A DNA stretch of 64,000 nt from the NCBI GenBank assembly GCA_963855995.1, contig OY979717.1, forward strand, positions 68,618,354 through 68,682,353. Direction: 5' to 3'. This stretch comes from Muricea muricata (taxonomy: Eukaryota > Cnidaria > Anthozoa > Malacalcyonacea > Plexauridae). The position numbers and the translations under genes are program-made. This document shows, piece after piece, positions 33,116 through 49,986 of this stretch; the stretch's first letter is position 1, and every line of letters starts with the position of its first letter. The notes beneath the pieces are model-generated. The model was not told where the DNA came from. It did not search any database and saw only the letters and a program-made list of their open reading frames with translations.

Positions 33116-33511
33116 TTTACCTCTGGGTTTACCTGCCAGCCCGGCTCATTTTAACAGCCCCTAAGCCGCAGGAAATACAGGTAGACAGTTTTATAACTTT
33201 GGTTTGGTTTCACCAGTCTTGAAATATGCTGACTGATGTTACAGACCCGCAAACTGTCCCACTGTGACGAGCTTGTAATAAGTCTAAAATCTTGCAAAAT
33301 AAGTAAAATATTTAAAATATTAGGTAAAATATTCAAGATAAGTAAAATATTTTAAAAAAGAAATGTTACCGGAAGTAGGACGTCTGTAGTAGGCTAATTA
33401 AAACAAATTATTCGATCATTCGATGTTGTTTGTGTACGTTGTTGAATATTTCGTATCGAAGAAACTATTATCAATCTCCATCATAATATCAAAATTTTAT
33501 TAAAGTCAATA

Positions 33512-36500
33512 ATGGAAGAAGAAGTCTGGGATGACGAAGTAGACCCAAGAATTAAGGTGAAATAATTTGGAATCTTGTAAAACTGTTTCACCAAATTGTG
33601 AAACATGAAACTCTCCAAATGACGCTCCAGCTGCCATGTTAATATATAAACATATAAAATAATTGAAACGTGATCTCTTCTTGTTCAATCTGTTGTTACT
33701 TTAGGGTGAACTGGAGAGACTTAATAACGCATCACATCAGATCAATCTTCTTGAGAAAGACCACGAAGTAAGAGCATGAAAACATGATTTAATTTGCAAT
33801 TGTTTTAATACAGTAGATCAACATCGTAAATCTTGAATCCAAAATAAAACGCATAACTTTGGACTACTATTATGCATAGTTATATGTCTGATATCATCAA
33901 AATTCATCACTAATAACGTTTTTCTATGATGCCTTTTGGTTCATTTTTATTAAAACATAATCTTGGTAATGGACTAATGGTGTGATTATTTCCTGTCTGA
34001 TTTTGATTATGTCTTTCTCAAGTCTTTCTCCACTATGAAGAGGCTACTTACTAAATAAGTATAGTCTGTAGAGTCATTAAGTGTTGGTCTATGTTCGGCA
34101 TCAAAAATATCAGGTCAGCAAACAATATAAATAGTTATCAATTACTGGATGAGGTTCATTATTCTTGGTGGTGAGAAGATCAAGTATTTGCTGATGATGA
34201 ATGATGAATGCAGACATGGCCGTAAGAGCCACGGGGGCAGGGGGGCTCGAGCCCCCCTAACTTCAAAGGCAGGAGGCCTAGCCCCCTAAAAATCTTTTGA
34301 GTCTCGAAGTAAAATACACATTTTTAACGGCTTACAGTCTTACACATGACTTAATCCAATGATTATGGTAAAACTAACTTCAAAAGTGCAGAAAAACATG
34401 TTTGAGCATGCTAAAATAGAAAAAAATTTCTGGGGGGCATGTCCCCAGACCCCCTAGCAGCACTTGTGCCTTCAGCGCTCGAAGAGTCCCCCTAACTTTT
34501 TTCATCTTACTACGGCCTTGAATGCAGAGCCGAGACATCAACAAATAGTGATATTTTTGTGAGAATAAGTTAAACCATTATAAATGGCGAATTCCAAACA
34601 AAGTGGATTGACTGCTGTTGTTGATTTCAAACAAGAATGGGCTAATGCCATCATTTGCCATCTATAATGATTTGATTTACTTCTGACTGGTGTCCATGTT
34701 GACAAAAATGTCACTTTGCTTAGGCTCTCTATTGTCTTCACTGCCAAGCCTTGCATTCATGCCATGTGTTCTCTACACATCAAAGCAGGGCTTGCCATAA
34801 GTATTTGGACAGATGCTGTGCGTATCACTTTCCATAATGACACCAATTTAGAAAATAGCAAAAATTGCACTTGCCGGTATTGGCTATACATACTATAACA
34901 CTAGAATACATTACTCACAAAACTGGCAAAAAATTATGTAGAACAAAGCAAAACCTGTGGCTAGATAACCACTTGATAATAATCCCCGAGCCAGCCCGGG
35001 ATAAACCCGGGGCGAGGATTACTAATTCTGAGATGCGAAAGTCAATCGCCATTATGTCTCAGACTGGTTTGGTTTAGACGTTCGACCTTTTAGCTGACGT
35101 CATTAAATTTCGAGGTTAGACTGGTGATGATGTTAGGAACGTTGTGATTGGCTGAATTGATATATTTTGTTTTGTTTGTATTTGCATTTTGTTTTGTTTG
35201 TATCAATCTGGGAGCAATTTTTAAGCAATTTAACTTAACTGTAAATCACAAATCATCTTGGAAAATGGAAAGAGTTACAGTGGATGTAGTTGTGTAAGAG
35301 AATCAAGAAGAATGCCTAGGAAAAATTAAAATGGCGAGGGTTTTCTGCATGTAATGTATTTCTAGTTATAATTATTCATATATACAGTGATCTGTAACAT
35401 AATGAAATATACCCTAAAAACATATAGGGTAGGCTTAGGCTTGGCCCTAACCCCAACCCTAAGACATAATTATGCATAATGATCTGTAACATAACAAAAT
35501 AGCGAAAGAGCATTAGATTTCAAAAGAAATTAATGATGCAAAACACGATATATGAATATTCGCCCCTCCAATTATCGACGCTGGCTACGCCACTGAAAAT
35601 AACCCAAAAAACGTTCAGTGGGTAACTGATTCTTATAGGAACTATCAATTGTATAGAATTTCTAAACAAACTAAAGACTATGTGCACACCAGGTCGTTTC
35701 TGAGCGTTTTCAATATAAAAATGATTTGAACTATAAAAATTCTGATCACACTTAGTTTTTAGTTTTTGTCCTTAGACAAGGTTTTCATTAAATTGTGTAA
35801 ACAAGTTGGGAGCTGTATGACATAATTTGAAGTGAGAACGCTCGGAAACGACACGGTGTGCACGTAGCCTAAATTTCTCTTTTGTTCAAGTGACCATACT
35901 CATCCTCCATGCATTAATACACGTGGGGGAGCCATACAGGATGTATAAAAAATGTAATCTGTTGAACTTTGAAGCGCTCTGACGCGTTCATTTTTAAACC
36001 AACAGAAATCATTATTTTATAGTTGGATCATTCTTTTATAATTGTAATTAGCTTTCAATTGTCAATATTTTTGTGAAATTTGGCGTGAAATTGAGCAAAT
36101 ACGAATCAAATGAAAATAACCGATCGAAATCGCATATTTTTACTTCTTAGAATTTTTAAGGCAGCGAATAAAAAAAGAAAACCATAAGAGCATTAATTAA
36201 TGACTACCTAAGCAAATACGAATCAGATAAAAATTGCTGGTTTTTTCACCGTTGCCATTGGGAATCTAAAAGCTATTTCAGTTAAGGTTGTCTTTCCAAA
36301 AGCGTAAACTGTAAACTATGAGCGCGCAATGGATCACGGATTATTGCTTATTTTCATCTCTAAACACGGTTATTTCTTTGAGACAGCATCAAGGGCGCAT
36401 AAGAGACCTATAACGGCAAATTTACTTATTACAAAGGTAATTCCCTGAGCATTGGGGCCTAAATAAACAATAATCCATAATCCCTTGCGCACTCACAGTT

Positions 36501-39500
36501 CACACTTTACGCTTTTGGAAAGAAAATAACTATATAAAAAATCTGTTAAAATTTAATCCATTTGGGAATTAAAATTGACAAGTAGTCGTAGTAGTATAAC
36601 TTTATTTATACACTCTGACCCCGTCAATCGCAGCTGATTTCCACGAGGGGCGTGTTCCAAAAGATAACTTTACATGATAAGTAGAATAGTGGAAAAAGAA
36701 TTAGAGAGTAACGAAATAATGAACTATTTACAGATAATTTATTTACAGATAATAGTTTTTACGCACCGATATGAGCAGCGATTTTATTTCGAAAGGAAGA
36801 CACTAACGGTGACATTTAAAAGTTAAAAATCTAGTTGAAAAAATTATTTCTGTTATGTTAAATATTGAGCGCTCAAGAGCACCCAATAAGTACGATTACC
36901 TTTTTTTTGTACGCCCTGTGGAGTCAGTTGGCCCTTGTATCCTATTTGTACCTTTCCTGGTATGATGAAATTTAACTGGCCGCTAATTTTGTTACAGTAA
37001 ACTTGACAACCTTGTTCCCAGGAGATGTCCACCCAATTCAACAGGAATTGTAAACTTGTTGATCTAACTTTGGAGAATTAAATGACATTGTGTTTGTAGA
37101 TGTAACCAAAAATGATAACTTGTTCAAGGTTGATGAAAACATTTACCAACATTGTTTCGTTGATAGGTGTTAACAATATTGGGTGTATCAATAATATTGT
37201 TCAATATATGAACAACTTAGGAACACAACATTGTTCAATCCTGGTTTAATTTTAGGCCGTTTAGTAGAACACAGCTTGTAAACTGTGTTGTTTTCGTGCA
37301 AAAAAACTGCACGACGCTGCGTGGATATACGGTAAAATAGCCATTACACATTGCTATTCGGTGCACCTTTAACAAAGTTACATGTTTAATATAATATACT
37401 TGTAGGATGCTCAGGAAATGTTTCGTGTCACTTTGGCCGAGTCAGCATCTCATCTCAAATCCATGTATGATAAACTTGGAAAAAAAGTGGACCAGGCCAG
37501 ACCATTTTATGAGACACTGAATCAAACAGAACATGTAAGATATGATTTTATGCTATTTATAAAAGGACTAAAAATATATCCAGTTTATTTAATATCTTTA
37601 CAGCTATTTTTTGAGAGAAAAAAATTAGTGGCTCTTGATGTTAGCTTATCCAGTGCCAGTAAAGTACCTGTTATAAGTTACTATATAATACCTCATTAAA
37701 TTCTGGTCGTTTAATTGGTTGATTATGGTCACGTGATATTAAATAAAAAGTTCCATTTTCCAACAGTGCAATGGAAATGGGAGTGCAATAGTTTTTTCCA
37801 TTGAACTCTCACAATTCCCATCCGTCAAAAAGCTCTTCGTACGGACTTCGTAGTTTACTTTAGGCTTTTTGGTTTCGGTTTTGAGATGAATGCGAAATAA
37901 TCCAAATCCTAAAATACGACTCAAATACGTGTTGTTTTAAATGTCGAATAAATTGGTTTTGAAAAACAATAGTCTGGTATTATATAAAACAAATAATGAA
38001 TGTTTATGAGTGCAATAGTACGAATATGTTCATGAGGGGAAAGAGTGATTGTTCCATTCAACTCGGCTATCGCCTCGTTGAATGGAACAATTAATCTTTC
38101 ACCTCATGAAAATATTCTTACCATTGCACCCATAAACATTCATTATTTGCATAATCTTGGTTATTTTTTAATTCTATGTACAGGTGCACAATGAAAGTGA
38201 ACAAGCTGCGGCTCGATATGAAAGAGCATGTGATAATTATAGTGCAGCTAAAGATATGGTTAAGAATGCGGAGGAAAAATTGATGCAAGATGAAAGATTG
38301 TTGGATTCTGCCTGTCAAGAGATGTTAAATCATGCTACTATTAAGGTAATTAAGAAATTTTACGAGTTTACTATCTATCATATTGTCGCCATAGCTCGTA
38401 AACCAAACAATTTTTGCAGCGAAAATTGAACAACCTGCTGAAAACAATGTTGTCAGTAACTGATGTTCAGCATTGTCACACCTGATTGCGGACTAATTCA
38501 GGCTCAACAATAATGCTGAACAATTATTTCTGCTGACAACATTGAACAATTTGGGCAACCCAACATTGTCCAGGCCTATTTTCGTCAACCATGAGCAAGT
38601 TGTTCATTTTTTGAAGTGTTTAAAAATCGTTAAAATACCATACAAATATAATCTGCAGGTTGGCACAAAAAATGGAGGGCAACATTTTGCATGTTTGTAA
38701 TTGTAGGTAATGGCTGCAAATAAGGAAAAGAATGCGGCCGAAAGAGTTCATCTTGAGGTATCCCAAGCTTTCAACGAGATGCAAGAAAAGAAAACTCGTC
38801 TTCAAAAATCTTTAAAATCTGTTATACATAGAACAAGGTATTTTCCAGAGATGTATTTGCAAATTTATCTTTTTTACACGCACGTAAAAGTTTATATCCA
38901 TTTAACTTTGTCTTACGAAATAATGGGGATTCAACAGAAGGGCAGTGTACAACTTTATGAATATTTTAATATGCATTCGTTATATCAATTATTACTTTGA
39001 TAGAATTTAGAAAGATTTGAGCTTTTCCGTGCGCACGCGCACGTTGGAAAAACGTAAACAGTGGAAATCAGCCTTAAGGGACAAAGGCAAGTGTATTCCT
39101 ACTCTGACAACGTCACGTGATTTTTTATAGGGCGTATTTTGAATTGAAAGAAAAGTATAACAACAAGCTCGAGGCAAGTAAATCTAGAACGTTTTCAGCC
39201 TTCGGACGTGTTGGAATTGTTCTTAGGTCAATGTTTCAGGCTAATTTGCGCATTCCTCGTAAGTACTTATTCAGTTAGTTTGAAAATGTCGTTTTGTGAT
39301 GATTTTAAGAACACTTCATCTCATTTTTCAGGCGCACAAACGAAAAGTGTTTAAACTCCAAAATGACATAATTCTAGCTAAGAAAGAATACCACACAGCA
39401 TTAAAAAATCTCGAGGTAATTAGTGATTCAATTCATGAACGACGTAGCAGCGGAATGAGTTTACTCGAACCTCGCGGGGAAGGGGTTGGTTCTGAGAATC

Positions 39501-39961
39501 CTGACGGAGCTTGTATGCTTGATTCAAAGAGTGATGTCATGAAATATGGTCCTGGGTACAATGTCGTAGTGGATTCCCCTAGGACTACTGAACGCCGTAT
39601 TACAACTGAAGTAACTGCAGAACTAGAGAGTGCTATTAAATCACTGAATGTGCGAGAGACTGCGCTTGAAGAGGGCCGAGATTGCACGCCCGACGGCGGA
39701 CAAGACTCATTTGGTGAAATTACATTAAGTTCTAGTGACAGTAGCAGTTGTGAGGGCAGTGACACTCTTACCACTTCTCCTGTAAAACGAGAAGGATCTA
39801 TAGTAATGAACAGCAAACTATTTGTGACTCCGCCGTCTGCTGAGATGTCTGACGACGATGTCGATACAGGAGCGATAAGACTAGAAAAATGGTTCTTTTT
39901 TAGTCCCGTGTCAGATAAAATTACCGAGGCTTCGGAAACCAATACGACACATTCTCCGTAG
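33512..39961 (+). CDS. SH3BP5: SH3 domain-binding protein 5 (Rab11 exchange factor family)
   Basis: Seven coding exons join in frame: 33512-33556, 33705-33767, 37406-37534, 38184-38345, 38707-38837, 39131-39173, 39332-39961, giving 400 residues. Start MEEEVWDDEVDPRIK matches the acidic N terminus ending in the conserved 'VDPRI'. Diagnostic segments follow in order: GELERLNNASHQIN, LDSACQEMLNHAT, AYFELKEKYNNKLE, LAKKEYHTALKNLEVISDSIHERR. The fold is an almost continuous antiparallel coiled coil to about residue 220; the tail is Ser/Thr-rich and acidic. Vertebrate SH3BP5 (455 aa) and SH3BP5L (393 aa) bind Btk and JNK and act as Rab11 GEFs; that role is inherited from the family. The intron after exon 6 uses a GC donor (GAG|GCAAGT), fixed by exact alignment length across the join. 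Intron 2 (3.6 kb) carries three short transposons and intron 3 a large palindrome. Confidence 0.94.
34215..34520. mobile_element. hAT-like MITE in SH3BP5 intron 2
   Basis: A 306-bp element with ends CATGGCCGTAAGA / TACGGCCTTG, flanked by perfect 8-bp repeats AATGCAGA at 34207-34214 and 34521-34528. The interior has G-rich and C-rich arms (GGGGGCAGGGGGGCTCGAG, and GGGGGGCATGTCCCCAGA...). It is non-coding and in a different family from the pair at 3.6-4.4 kb. Confidence 0.85.
35681..35864. mobile_element. 184-bp MITE with TA target site, SH3BP5 intron 2
   Basis: Ends TGTGCACACCAGGTCGTTTC / GGAAACGACACGGTGTGCACG continue to TGAGCGTT / AACGCTC and are flanked by TA on each side. The TA duplication suggests the Tc1/mariner group. 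Non-coding. Confidence 0.72.
36280..36534. mobile_element. 255-bp inverted-repeat element, SH3BP5 intron 2
   Basis: Arms of about 55 bp: CTTTCCAAAAGCGTAAACTG ... GGATCACGGATTATTG, and its complement CAATAATCCATAATCC ... ACGCTTTTGGAAAG, with scattered mismatches. Outer ends AGTTAAGGTTGTC / AATAACT are diverged, so the target duplication is unclear. Non-coding. Confidence 0.7.
37991..38148. repeat. 158-bp near-perfect palindrome, SH3BP5 intron 3
   Basis: Arms AAATAATGAATGTTTATGAG ... and ... CATAAACATTCATTATTT fold completely around CTCGGCTATCGCCTCG; the central stem is TGTTCCATTCAAC / GTTGAATGGAACA. It ends 35 bp before the exon 4 acceptor. It is probably a fold-back transposon relic. Confidence 0.85.
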
Positions 39962-40181
39962 GAATTTGTAATGCTTGTAAATAGGTTTCTTGTGATGCTA
40001 TTAGAGATTGCTTGAGAGCTTTACTCAAACCCCTAGCCAGAGACGCACCGAGGGGTGGGGGCTGCGACCCCCCCCCCCCCCGTTTTAGGAGATTCGTCCT
40101 TAAAACCAGAGTTAAACAGAAAAAATGATTAAAAAAGCGTTCGGTCGGTAATTTTTGTTGCGAATGGTTCGTAAATTGACC

Positions 40182-40187
40182 AATAAA
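40182..40187 (+). promoter_or_regulatory. possible SH3BP5 polyadenylation signal
   Basis: AATAAA on the sense strand 220 bases after the SH3BP5 stop. No other strong candidate lies between. A poly-C run (about 40067-40081) precedes it. No gene was recognised in the remaining bases to 41896. Confidence 0.35.
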
Positions 40188-41896
40188 ATGTTATTCGTAG
40201 GTAAAATGTGGAGTCTACAGACGCGACTGCTTGTAGCGTTAATTATACCATCTACTTTGTCTGTTGAGTTTCAGTCTATTTTTAAGCGATTGTGAAAAAA
40301 TCACATTATCACTGTTTAGAAACAAATCTTTCATTTCCTTCGGGAGCATTTTAAGTGTCGAATCATAGACGACGAATACATTACACAGAATAAGATTTTG
40401 TAATGGTTGCCGTAAAATCTAATGACAATTAAATTTGTATACTATATAACATCAGTGCATAAAACTATCTCGAAAATTTCTCTGAAAACGTTAAGATTTT
40501 GTGAATTTCCACACCAAAAAGCTAACACAAAACGTATTCGCATTGCCATTGATGGGTACTTAGACCTGGACAGCACAGGTTTTCCACAAGGCGTGCGACG
40601 GTGAATTATTTTAATGACTCATCAATTGCAGAATGAGTTTAAAGAAGTTATATTCTATATTTCAATATTTTAGGAGTATGAATGTTTATTTATCTTGCAA
40701 CGGATTGATAACGTGCTTGCGTGACTGCTGTGTGAAAGGATTTTGAACGATTACCGATGTGAAAAAGTTATTATAAATTTCATTAGTTTGATCGAATTCA
40801 TGACCATCCAATGGAGAGCGTGTCGTTGAAAAGTCGACTTGGTTGTTTGTGGCAAACGTAATATAGCAAACGTACCATAGTCATATAGATTATATAGAAT
40901 ATATTTTAATATTTATATTTAAAACTAATAATTGATGGATGAAGTGGACTTTAATCTCTTTTGCATTTTTATTACACATTTTTTGGCGTGTTTGATCGAT
41001 AATGAGGTTTTGGTAACTTAACAGCGAAGTATCGGAAGTGTTGCGTTGCACGAACGTTGTACAAATATTCTGGGTTATCGTCAATTTCAGGTCACTTTTC
41101 ACTGTCATATTCCAAACTTCGTTGCGAAGTTCGTTGCCGGTTTGTAAACTACTATTAAACTCTATACCTCGACATTGATAATTCTGCATATCACAAGAAC
41201 CTCATCCAATAATTGTTTATTGCAGACTCGAAGCACTCGCAGAACGGTTAACAACCTCGCAACGAGTTGATTTTGCGATGTGTGGAAAAGGGCCTCAATA
41301 TCAATTACCACTTTATCACACATGCTGTTGCACAAATCTGTGGTAATTTGTCAGAGAAATATTACAATGCCAGTTACCCTGAACTTTCGTAATGTCGAAA
41401 CAGCAAGCACAAGGAAAGGGATGTGTCGAGCACGGACGCAATCCTCCCCGCTTTTACGAACCTCGTCGGTAAAAACAGAATTCATTTTAGAAGAAACGAG
41501 ACTTGTTGGTAAGATTATCAAGTATCAACAAAAACTATATGCTCAATAAATCTGTACGAAAACACCCCGAAACAGAATGGTCTGGGTATGCCACACTACA
41601 CAAAGCACGCTTAGCTTTGTATTACCCCAGTACTGTACATGTCACGAAAAGTCAGGAGACTCCCTGAAAAGACTCCCTGAAAGTCTGGGAGTCTTTTACA
41701 ACTCGCAAGGAAAAAAAGGCAGGGGAGGGCTGAAAGAAAATTATGTGCCCTGAGCACGGCCTGTTTTGCTCCATGTATCAAGTCTGGAGTGGGGTACAAA
41801 TGACACAAGATTGAATGTTAGTTGTTCTGAAAAAAAAAACTACGAGTCTAAGTCCAGCTTTATACAATCACTCTATTTGCAAACAAATATCACAAT

Positions 41897-45350
<3,454 letters not shown>

Positions 45351-46386
45351 CTTGAAAATTGAAAAGAACAAATTTTTTCTCGAGCCCAGTCTTCATGCGT
45401 TCTATCCAACATTCCAGCCGTCATATTGAGATCTGTTTTATACCCCCATCACTGACTCCCATTAGCAAAGTTCCATTGATAATTACAAAGTTCCCATCAA
45501 AGTTTGTTATTTTTCTTTTGTTTGAAAATTTCGGCGCCAAATAAATTGGCTTCAATCCTCCCCTGACTTATCGTTCCAGTTTACTTCTAGCTCAATTGAG
45601 TTCAATGACTAGGCCACCCCCGTAATTTCTCACTCTGTGCCTTGTCACTTGACCTTGTCACGGTTAACCGGTATTTGATGTGATACTTTTTCAGAAAAAC
45701 CTAGCGTTGTCAGAATAGAAAAAATATGAAAATAACTTTTTTCTTCGACGATGGTTGTGTATAGCAGAATTGAACGATACGCGTCCTCCATGACCGCAAG
45801 CGTTGTTAGGTGGTCACGAACTCACGATGTACTTCAGAGTAGCAGACCAGAGACATTGAGACGTTTTCATTGTGCTTTGTAAAGCCAGTAAATGATAAAA
45901 CTACTTAGTTTTTCACATGTTTGTGGATTGTTCTGTAATAGAATCTCCAAGTAACGCATCTTTTCATTTTCCGTACAAACTTTGTAAACTGTCACTATTC
46001 ATAAACCGTTTTCAGAAATCTGTAATGCCGTTTTATATTTCCCCTTATATCCCATTTTGCCAAAAAAAGCATTATCGAACCGAAAGTAATGTTTTTTTAA
46101 AAACTACCAGTTATTCGGTCAAACAAACTGTGATGGAAATGTAAGCTATGAAATTGATGTTAGGTTACAAAAACCACAATACTAAACCACGCGATTCTTG
46201 TTGCCATAACAAACAACAACAAAGACCTTTATCGTGTGATCTGGATCACAAAAGCATGTCACATGCACAGTGTGAAATTTTGAGGCAGTCGTTAGTCATA
46301 TACTACTCTATAAAGGAAAGATGTAGAATCCCGATTTACCAAAGTTTTATTCTTGAAGTTGACACGGCGCAGTAACTTTTTTGACA

Positions 46387-48517
46387 ATGGCATCTGACAA
46401 TGAGCGCAGAGATAACAGTAGCATGGATTCAAGTGGGAAACAGTTCCAGCGCGAAGATTTACTGCAATATTCTAACATTTTTGCATCTGAGTTCAATAAC
46501 AGCGCACTTTCTGACCGCATTCTTGTATTAAAAGTGATAGAAAGAGATCATGGTATAGTACCTCCAGATATCCTTCCGTACAGCAAAGCAAAAGCAACTG
46601 AGGATGCTTTGGTCCTTTCTGAAGAAAAAAATGAAAAAGTAAGTACATAATCAGCTTTACATGTATAATGAGGGTTTCTCAATCAATATTTATCTGGTGA
46701 CTTTAACTATATCAAGGCTGCATAACTTGCCTTCACCTCCGTATTGTTGCCGGCTCGATTCTCAGCAGGGCTTTCTCAATACAACTAGAGCCTAGTCCCA
46801 TGCGAAAAAGAATATACAACGATGCACCGAAAGTCTTGGGTTTTCTTTGGGTACTCCAGTTTTCTTCCACAAGAAAAGTTGACAGATACATTTTTTGTGT
46901 TAGGCAATATGAGGACACAGTAATTGGATCACGCTGTTGCAGTGACCCTGCTCTTGCAATCAGGCTAAATAAATTAATGACAATAGACGAATAAGACCTC
47001 GATGTTTATTTTTACGTGATTCCATGTAGAAAGGAATTCATTGTGACTAATAAGTTTTCCAAAATTACTTCATGTAAGTTACATCTTTTCACTCACAGGA
47101 AGAATACACAGAGAATGGTGGTGGGGTGAATGAGTGGATTGAAAAGCAGAATAAAGAGGACCGCCTATCTCGAAATGAAAATAGAAATAGTGAACTTCGA
47201 ACAAACATTGCAAAAACAGAAATCATACAAAATATCACAGCTAATGAAACAGGCTTATCAGGAATTTATAGTAAAAATACTAAACAAGAAATAAAAAACA
47301 TCCAAAGAGCAGAAGAATTCCAAATTGAAAAAAATGAAAGTTTTTCCCCAGCCGACACAATTTCGTTACGCGAACGCCGAATTTTCATTCACAGCCCGTG
47401 GCTTGCGGTACAAAGTTCGTATTTTAGAGCATTGCTGTATTCTTCTGGAATGAAGGAGTCTTTGTCCGAAGAAATCATTTTGAAAGTAACTGAAGAAGAA
47501 TTCAAAGCACATTATATTTTAATTCAAGCAATGTACCAACCATCAACTCTTGATGACATGGATCCATATATTGTTCTGCAAGTTCTTATGCTTGCGCATA
47601 AATATGATATTAGTTTGGTTTTCGAGAAGTGCAAATATGTTTTGATTTCTGTAGCCATGTCTTTGGAGCTGTGTGAGTCAGTTCTTGCAGTTGTTAATAC
47701 GATGATAATTGTAGATGATTTTAACGAGTACATGGAAAGATTTCTTGTCAGCGCATTCGAACCTCTCGATAAGTTTTGGTGTACGGATGAATTTAAAAAT
47801 CTTTCAGAAGTTTCGTTAAAATTGCTGCTCTCAAGCAACAGACTTGTGGTATTATCAGAAAACACTGTTTTCGTTGCTTTGATGTCCTGGTGTGAATATA
47901 ATGATCATAATGGATCTTCACTTCTATCACTATTAAGACCAGAATTAATGACAGTCGAGTTTTTAGACGATGTTGTATATAACCATCATCTCGCAAAGCA
48001 AATGGACGGATTTGATAAGCTACTTACGAGAGGGTTTCGATATCACAGTTCGTCATGTAAAAGAAGAGCGTCACTCGAAAATGAGATAACAAGACGGACT
48101 GAATACAAGGCGGATAATGAACCAACATTTATGTGGCAATTGTACATTCCTGAAGATAATCAGCACAGATCTCCGGAAGAATACAAATCTGATCATTTTT
48201 GGTGGTGTGGGTTTGAAATGATGTTAACTCTTACATTAGAGCCAAATTTATGGAGTGTTTGTCTTTATGTTCTCAATGCAAGCAGCATTGATTTTGTCTG
48301 GGTAATTGAAGCAGGACTCTCTCCTGTAATACGACGCCAGGTCACATTCAGTAATCGGTTCGATTTGGGATATGACAAAACGTCTTTTTCACAACCTATT
48401 CAACGCAATATCACTCACTGTATTAAAATTTTTATTCGTTTTGCCATATCATCGTCACTGACTCCAATTGTAGGCAGTCATACCGGCACAAGTGATGATA
48501 GCGCCAACAACGACTAA
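46387..48517 (+). CDS. BTB-BACK domain protein with a long insertion inside the BTB fold
   Basis: Two exons: 46387-46638 (ends GAAAAA|GTAAGT) and 47099-48517, 556 residues. ATG at 46387 (MASDNERRD) is the first in frame. The BTB domain starts at NNSALSDRILVLKVIER (about residues 34-50). It resumes after some 125 polar residues at RRIFIHSPWLAVQSSYFRAL (about 177) and continues through FKAHYILIQAMY and VLQVLMLAHKYDISLVFEKC. A BACK-type helical region follows (about 300-355, NTVFVALMSWCEYN). The C terminus (WQLYIPEDN to about residue 540, with DHFWWCGFEM) is a beta-rich, MATH-like segment. This BTB-BACK-beta order resembles plant LRB/POB1 proteins and related metazoan BTB proteins, which act as substrate adaptors of CUL3 ubiquitin ligases; that role is inferred. 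The exon junction falls inside the insertion. Confidence 0.88.
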
Positions 48518-48624
48518 AGAATTGCTTACGTTAACGCATTATAGGCAATTGACGACGCATCGCATTAACCTAAATCATAAATTAATTGCTCATCAAATTA
48601 ACGGGATTGACATTCAGTTATCTC

Positions 48625-48786
48625 TATCTGATCTTTGATGCCAAAATGATGAATGTTATTGAATCTCATAGTGACAGCGACATTTCCAGAGGTGGACTCT
48701 TAAAAGTATCTGATCTTTGATGCCAAAATGATGAGTTATTGAATCTCATAGTGACAGCAACATTTCCTGAGGTGGACTCTTAAAAG
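48625..48786 (+). repeat. 82-bp tandem duplication in the 3' region of the BTB gene
   Basis: Two copies, starting at 48625 and 48707, of a block that begins TATCTGATCTTTGATGCCAA and ends GGTGGACTCTTAAAAG. They differ by a 4-base deletion and a few substitutions. The copies lie 108 bases after the stop codon, probably in the 3' UTR. Confidence 0.9.
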
Positions 48787-48923
48787 AACATATCCTGATC
48801 ATCAAGAAAATGTCATGATTCTCCTTGTTTTCCCAGCATGAACACTAGACATATTAGGTTGAGTGGACGTTACATGATTGTCTGTTAACCAAATAGTACT
48901 TAACTTATCCTTGCTTTAAGAGA

Positions 48924-48929
48924 AATAAA
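48924..48929 (+). promoter_or_regulatory. possible polyadenylation signal of the BTB gene
   Basis: AATAAA, followed at once by a second overlapping AATAAA (48929-48934), about 410 bases after the stop codon. The stretch 48935-49372 shows no gene. Confidence 0.45.
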
Positions 48930-49986
48930 ATAAAGAGCAGCAATTTTCAACTTAAATTTTGTACTTTTCCTGCGACATTGTGCTAATTTTCAGAATTGGC
49001 AGAAATGAAAGCACAGGGCAAGTTTACTCATGCCTGGAAGCAGCGCGTGGGGATTTTACATCACATAACATCAAGATATTTCCGCTCAGAATTCCAATTC
49101 AATTTTCAGAATAGAAAATTCAAGTTGAAAAAGGCGTAATATATACATTTCAAAACCTAGGACAGTCGTAAATATTTTATATGGTACTTTTTCAACGATT
49201 TTTACATTGTTCTCTGATATGGTTAGATCCAATTGTCGTCTTCGTAACCCACTTACAGATGTGGGCCGGGTTTCTCGCTACTGAATATAAACAGGGACTG
49301 TCAAGCCGCCGAGGTGGTTGTGGAGGGGAGACATGCTCCCAGTTTTTGGTTCAGATAAGGTTACCAAATACAAATCCTGTATGGAAAGCGATTTGGTGCA
49401 AAATTCAAGCGCTAAAAATCTATCAGTTTCAACTAATCTCGATCAACATCAACCACTTTTTTATAATACATTCAACAAACTAAATCAACATCAATAATTT
49501 ATATCTATCAAATTCAACGATTAAAAATGCTTCTAAATCAAAGACAGGTTTTACTTCACAATCAAGAATAGTTTTGTGATTCAGATTCAACCGCCCTCTT
49601 TCAACATCAACCCAAAATATTTATGCCAGATTCAAGGAAGCAAAATTTCAATCAACAAATCCGAAAACGCTGTCAAGTGTCAACAAATAGTGCTTCCACT
49701 TCAAATTCGAATTTCATCTTGCTTTCTTTCCTTTGAATTCCTTTAAACTTATATAATATTCCTTTATGAATATCTAAATTTATGCAGATTTTTTTGTGTG
49801 GGATATAAGCTTACAAAGACGTCCAGATTCAGTGAAAAAGCGTGTGCTTTTTCATGTTTATTAATTTTTGTTTTATGCAAATGTTTTTCCTCAGTGGTTT
49901 TGCCACTTTTGCGCGAAATCTGAATGGCGCGAAATGAGGGCTCGTGAGCTTGTTCCAGTCCATTTCGAGTAAATATTACTGTAAAA

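Noticed and set aside
39433..39942. 169-codon minus ORF
   Set aside because: Antisense shadow of the last exon of SH3BP5, which has strong family support.
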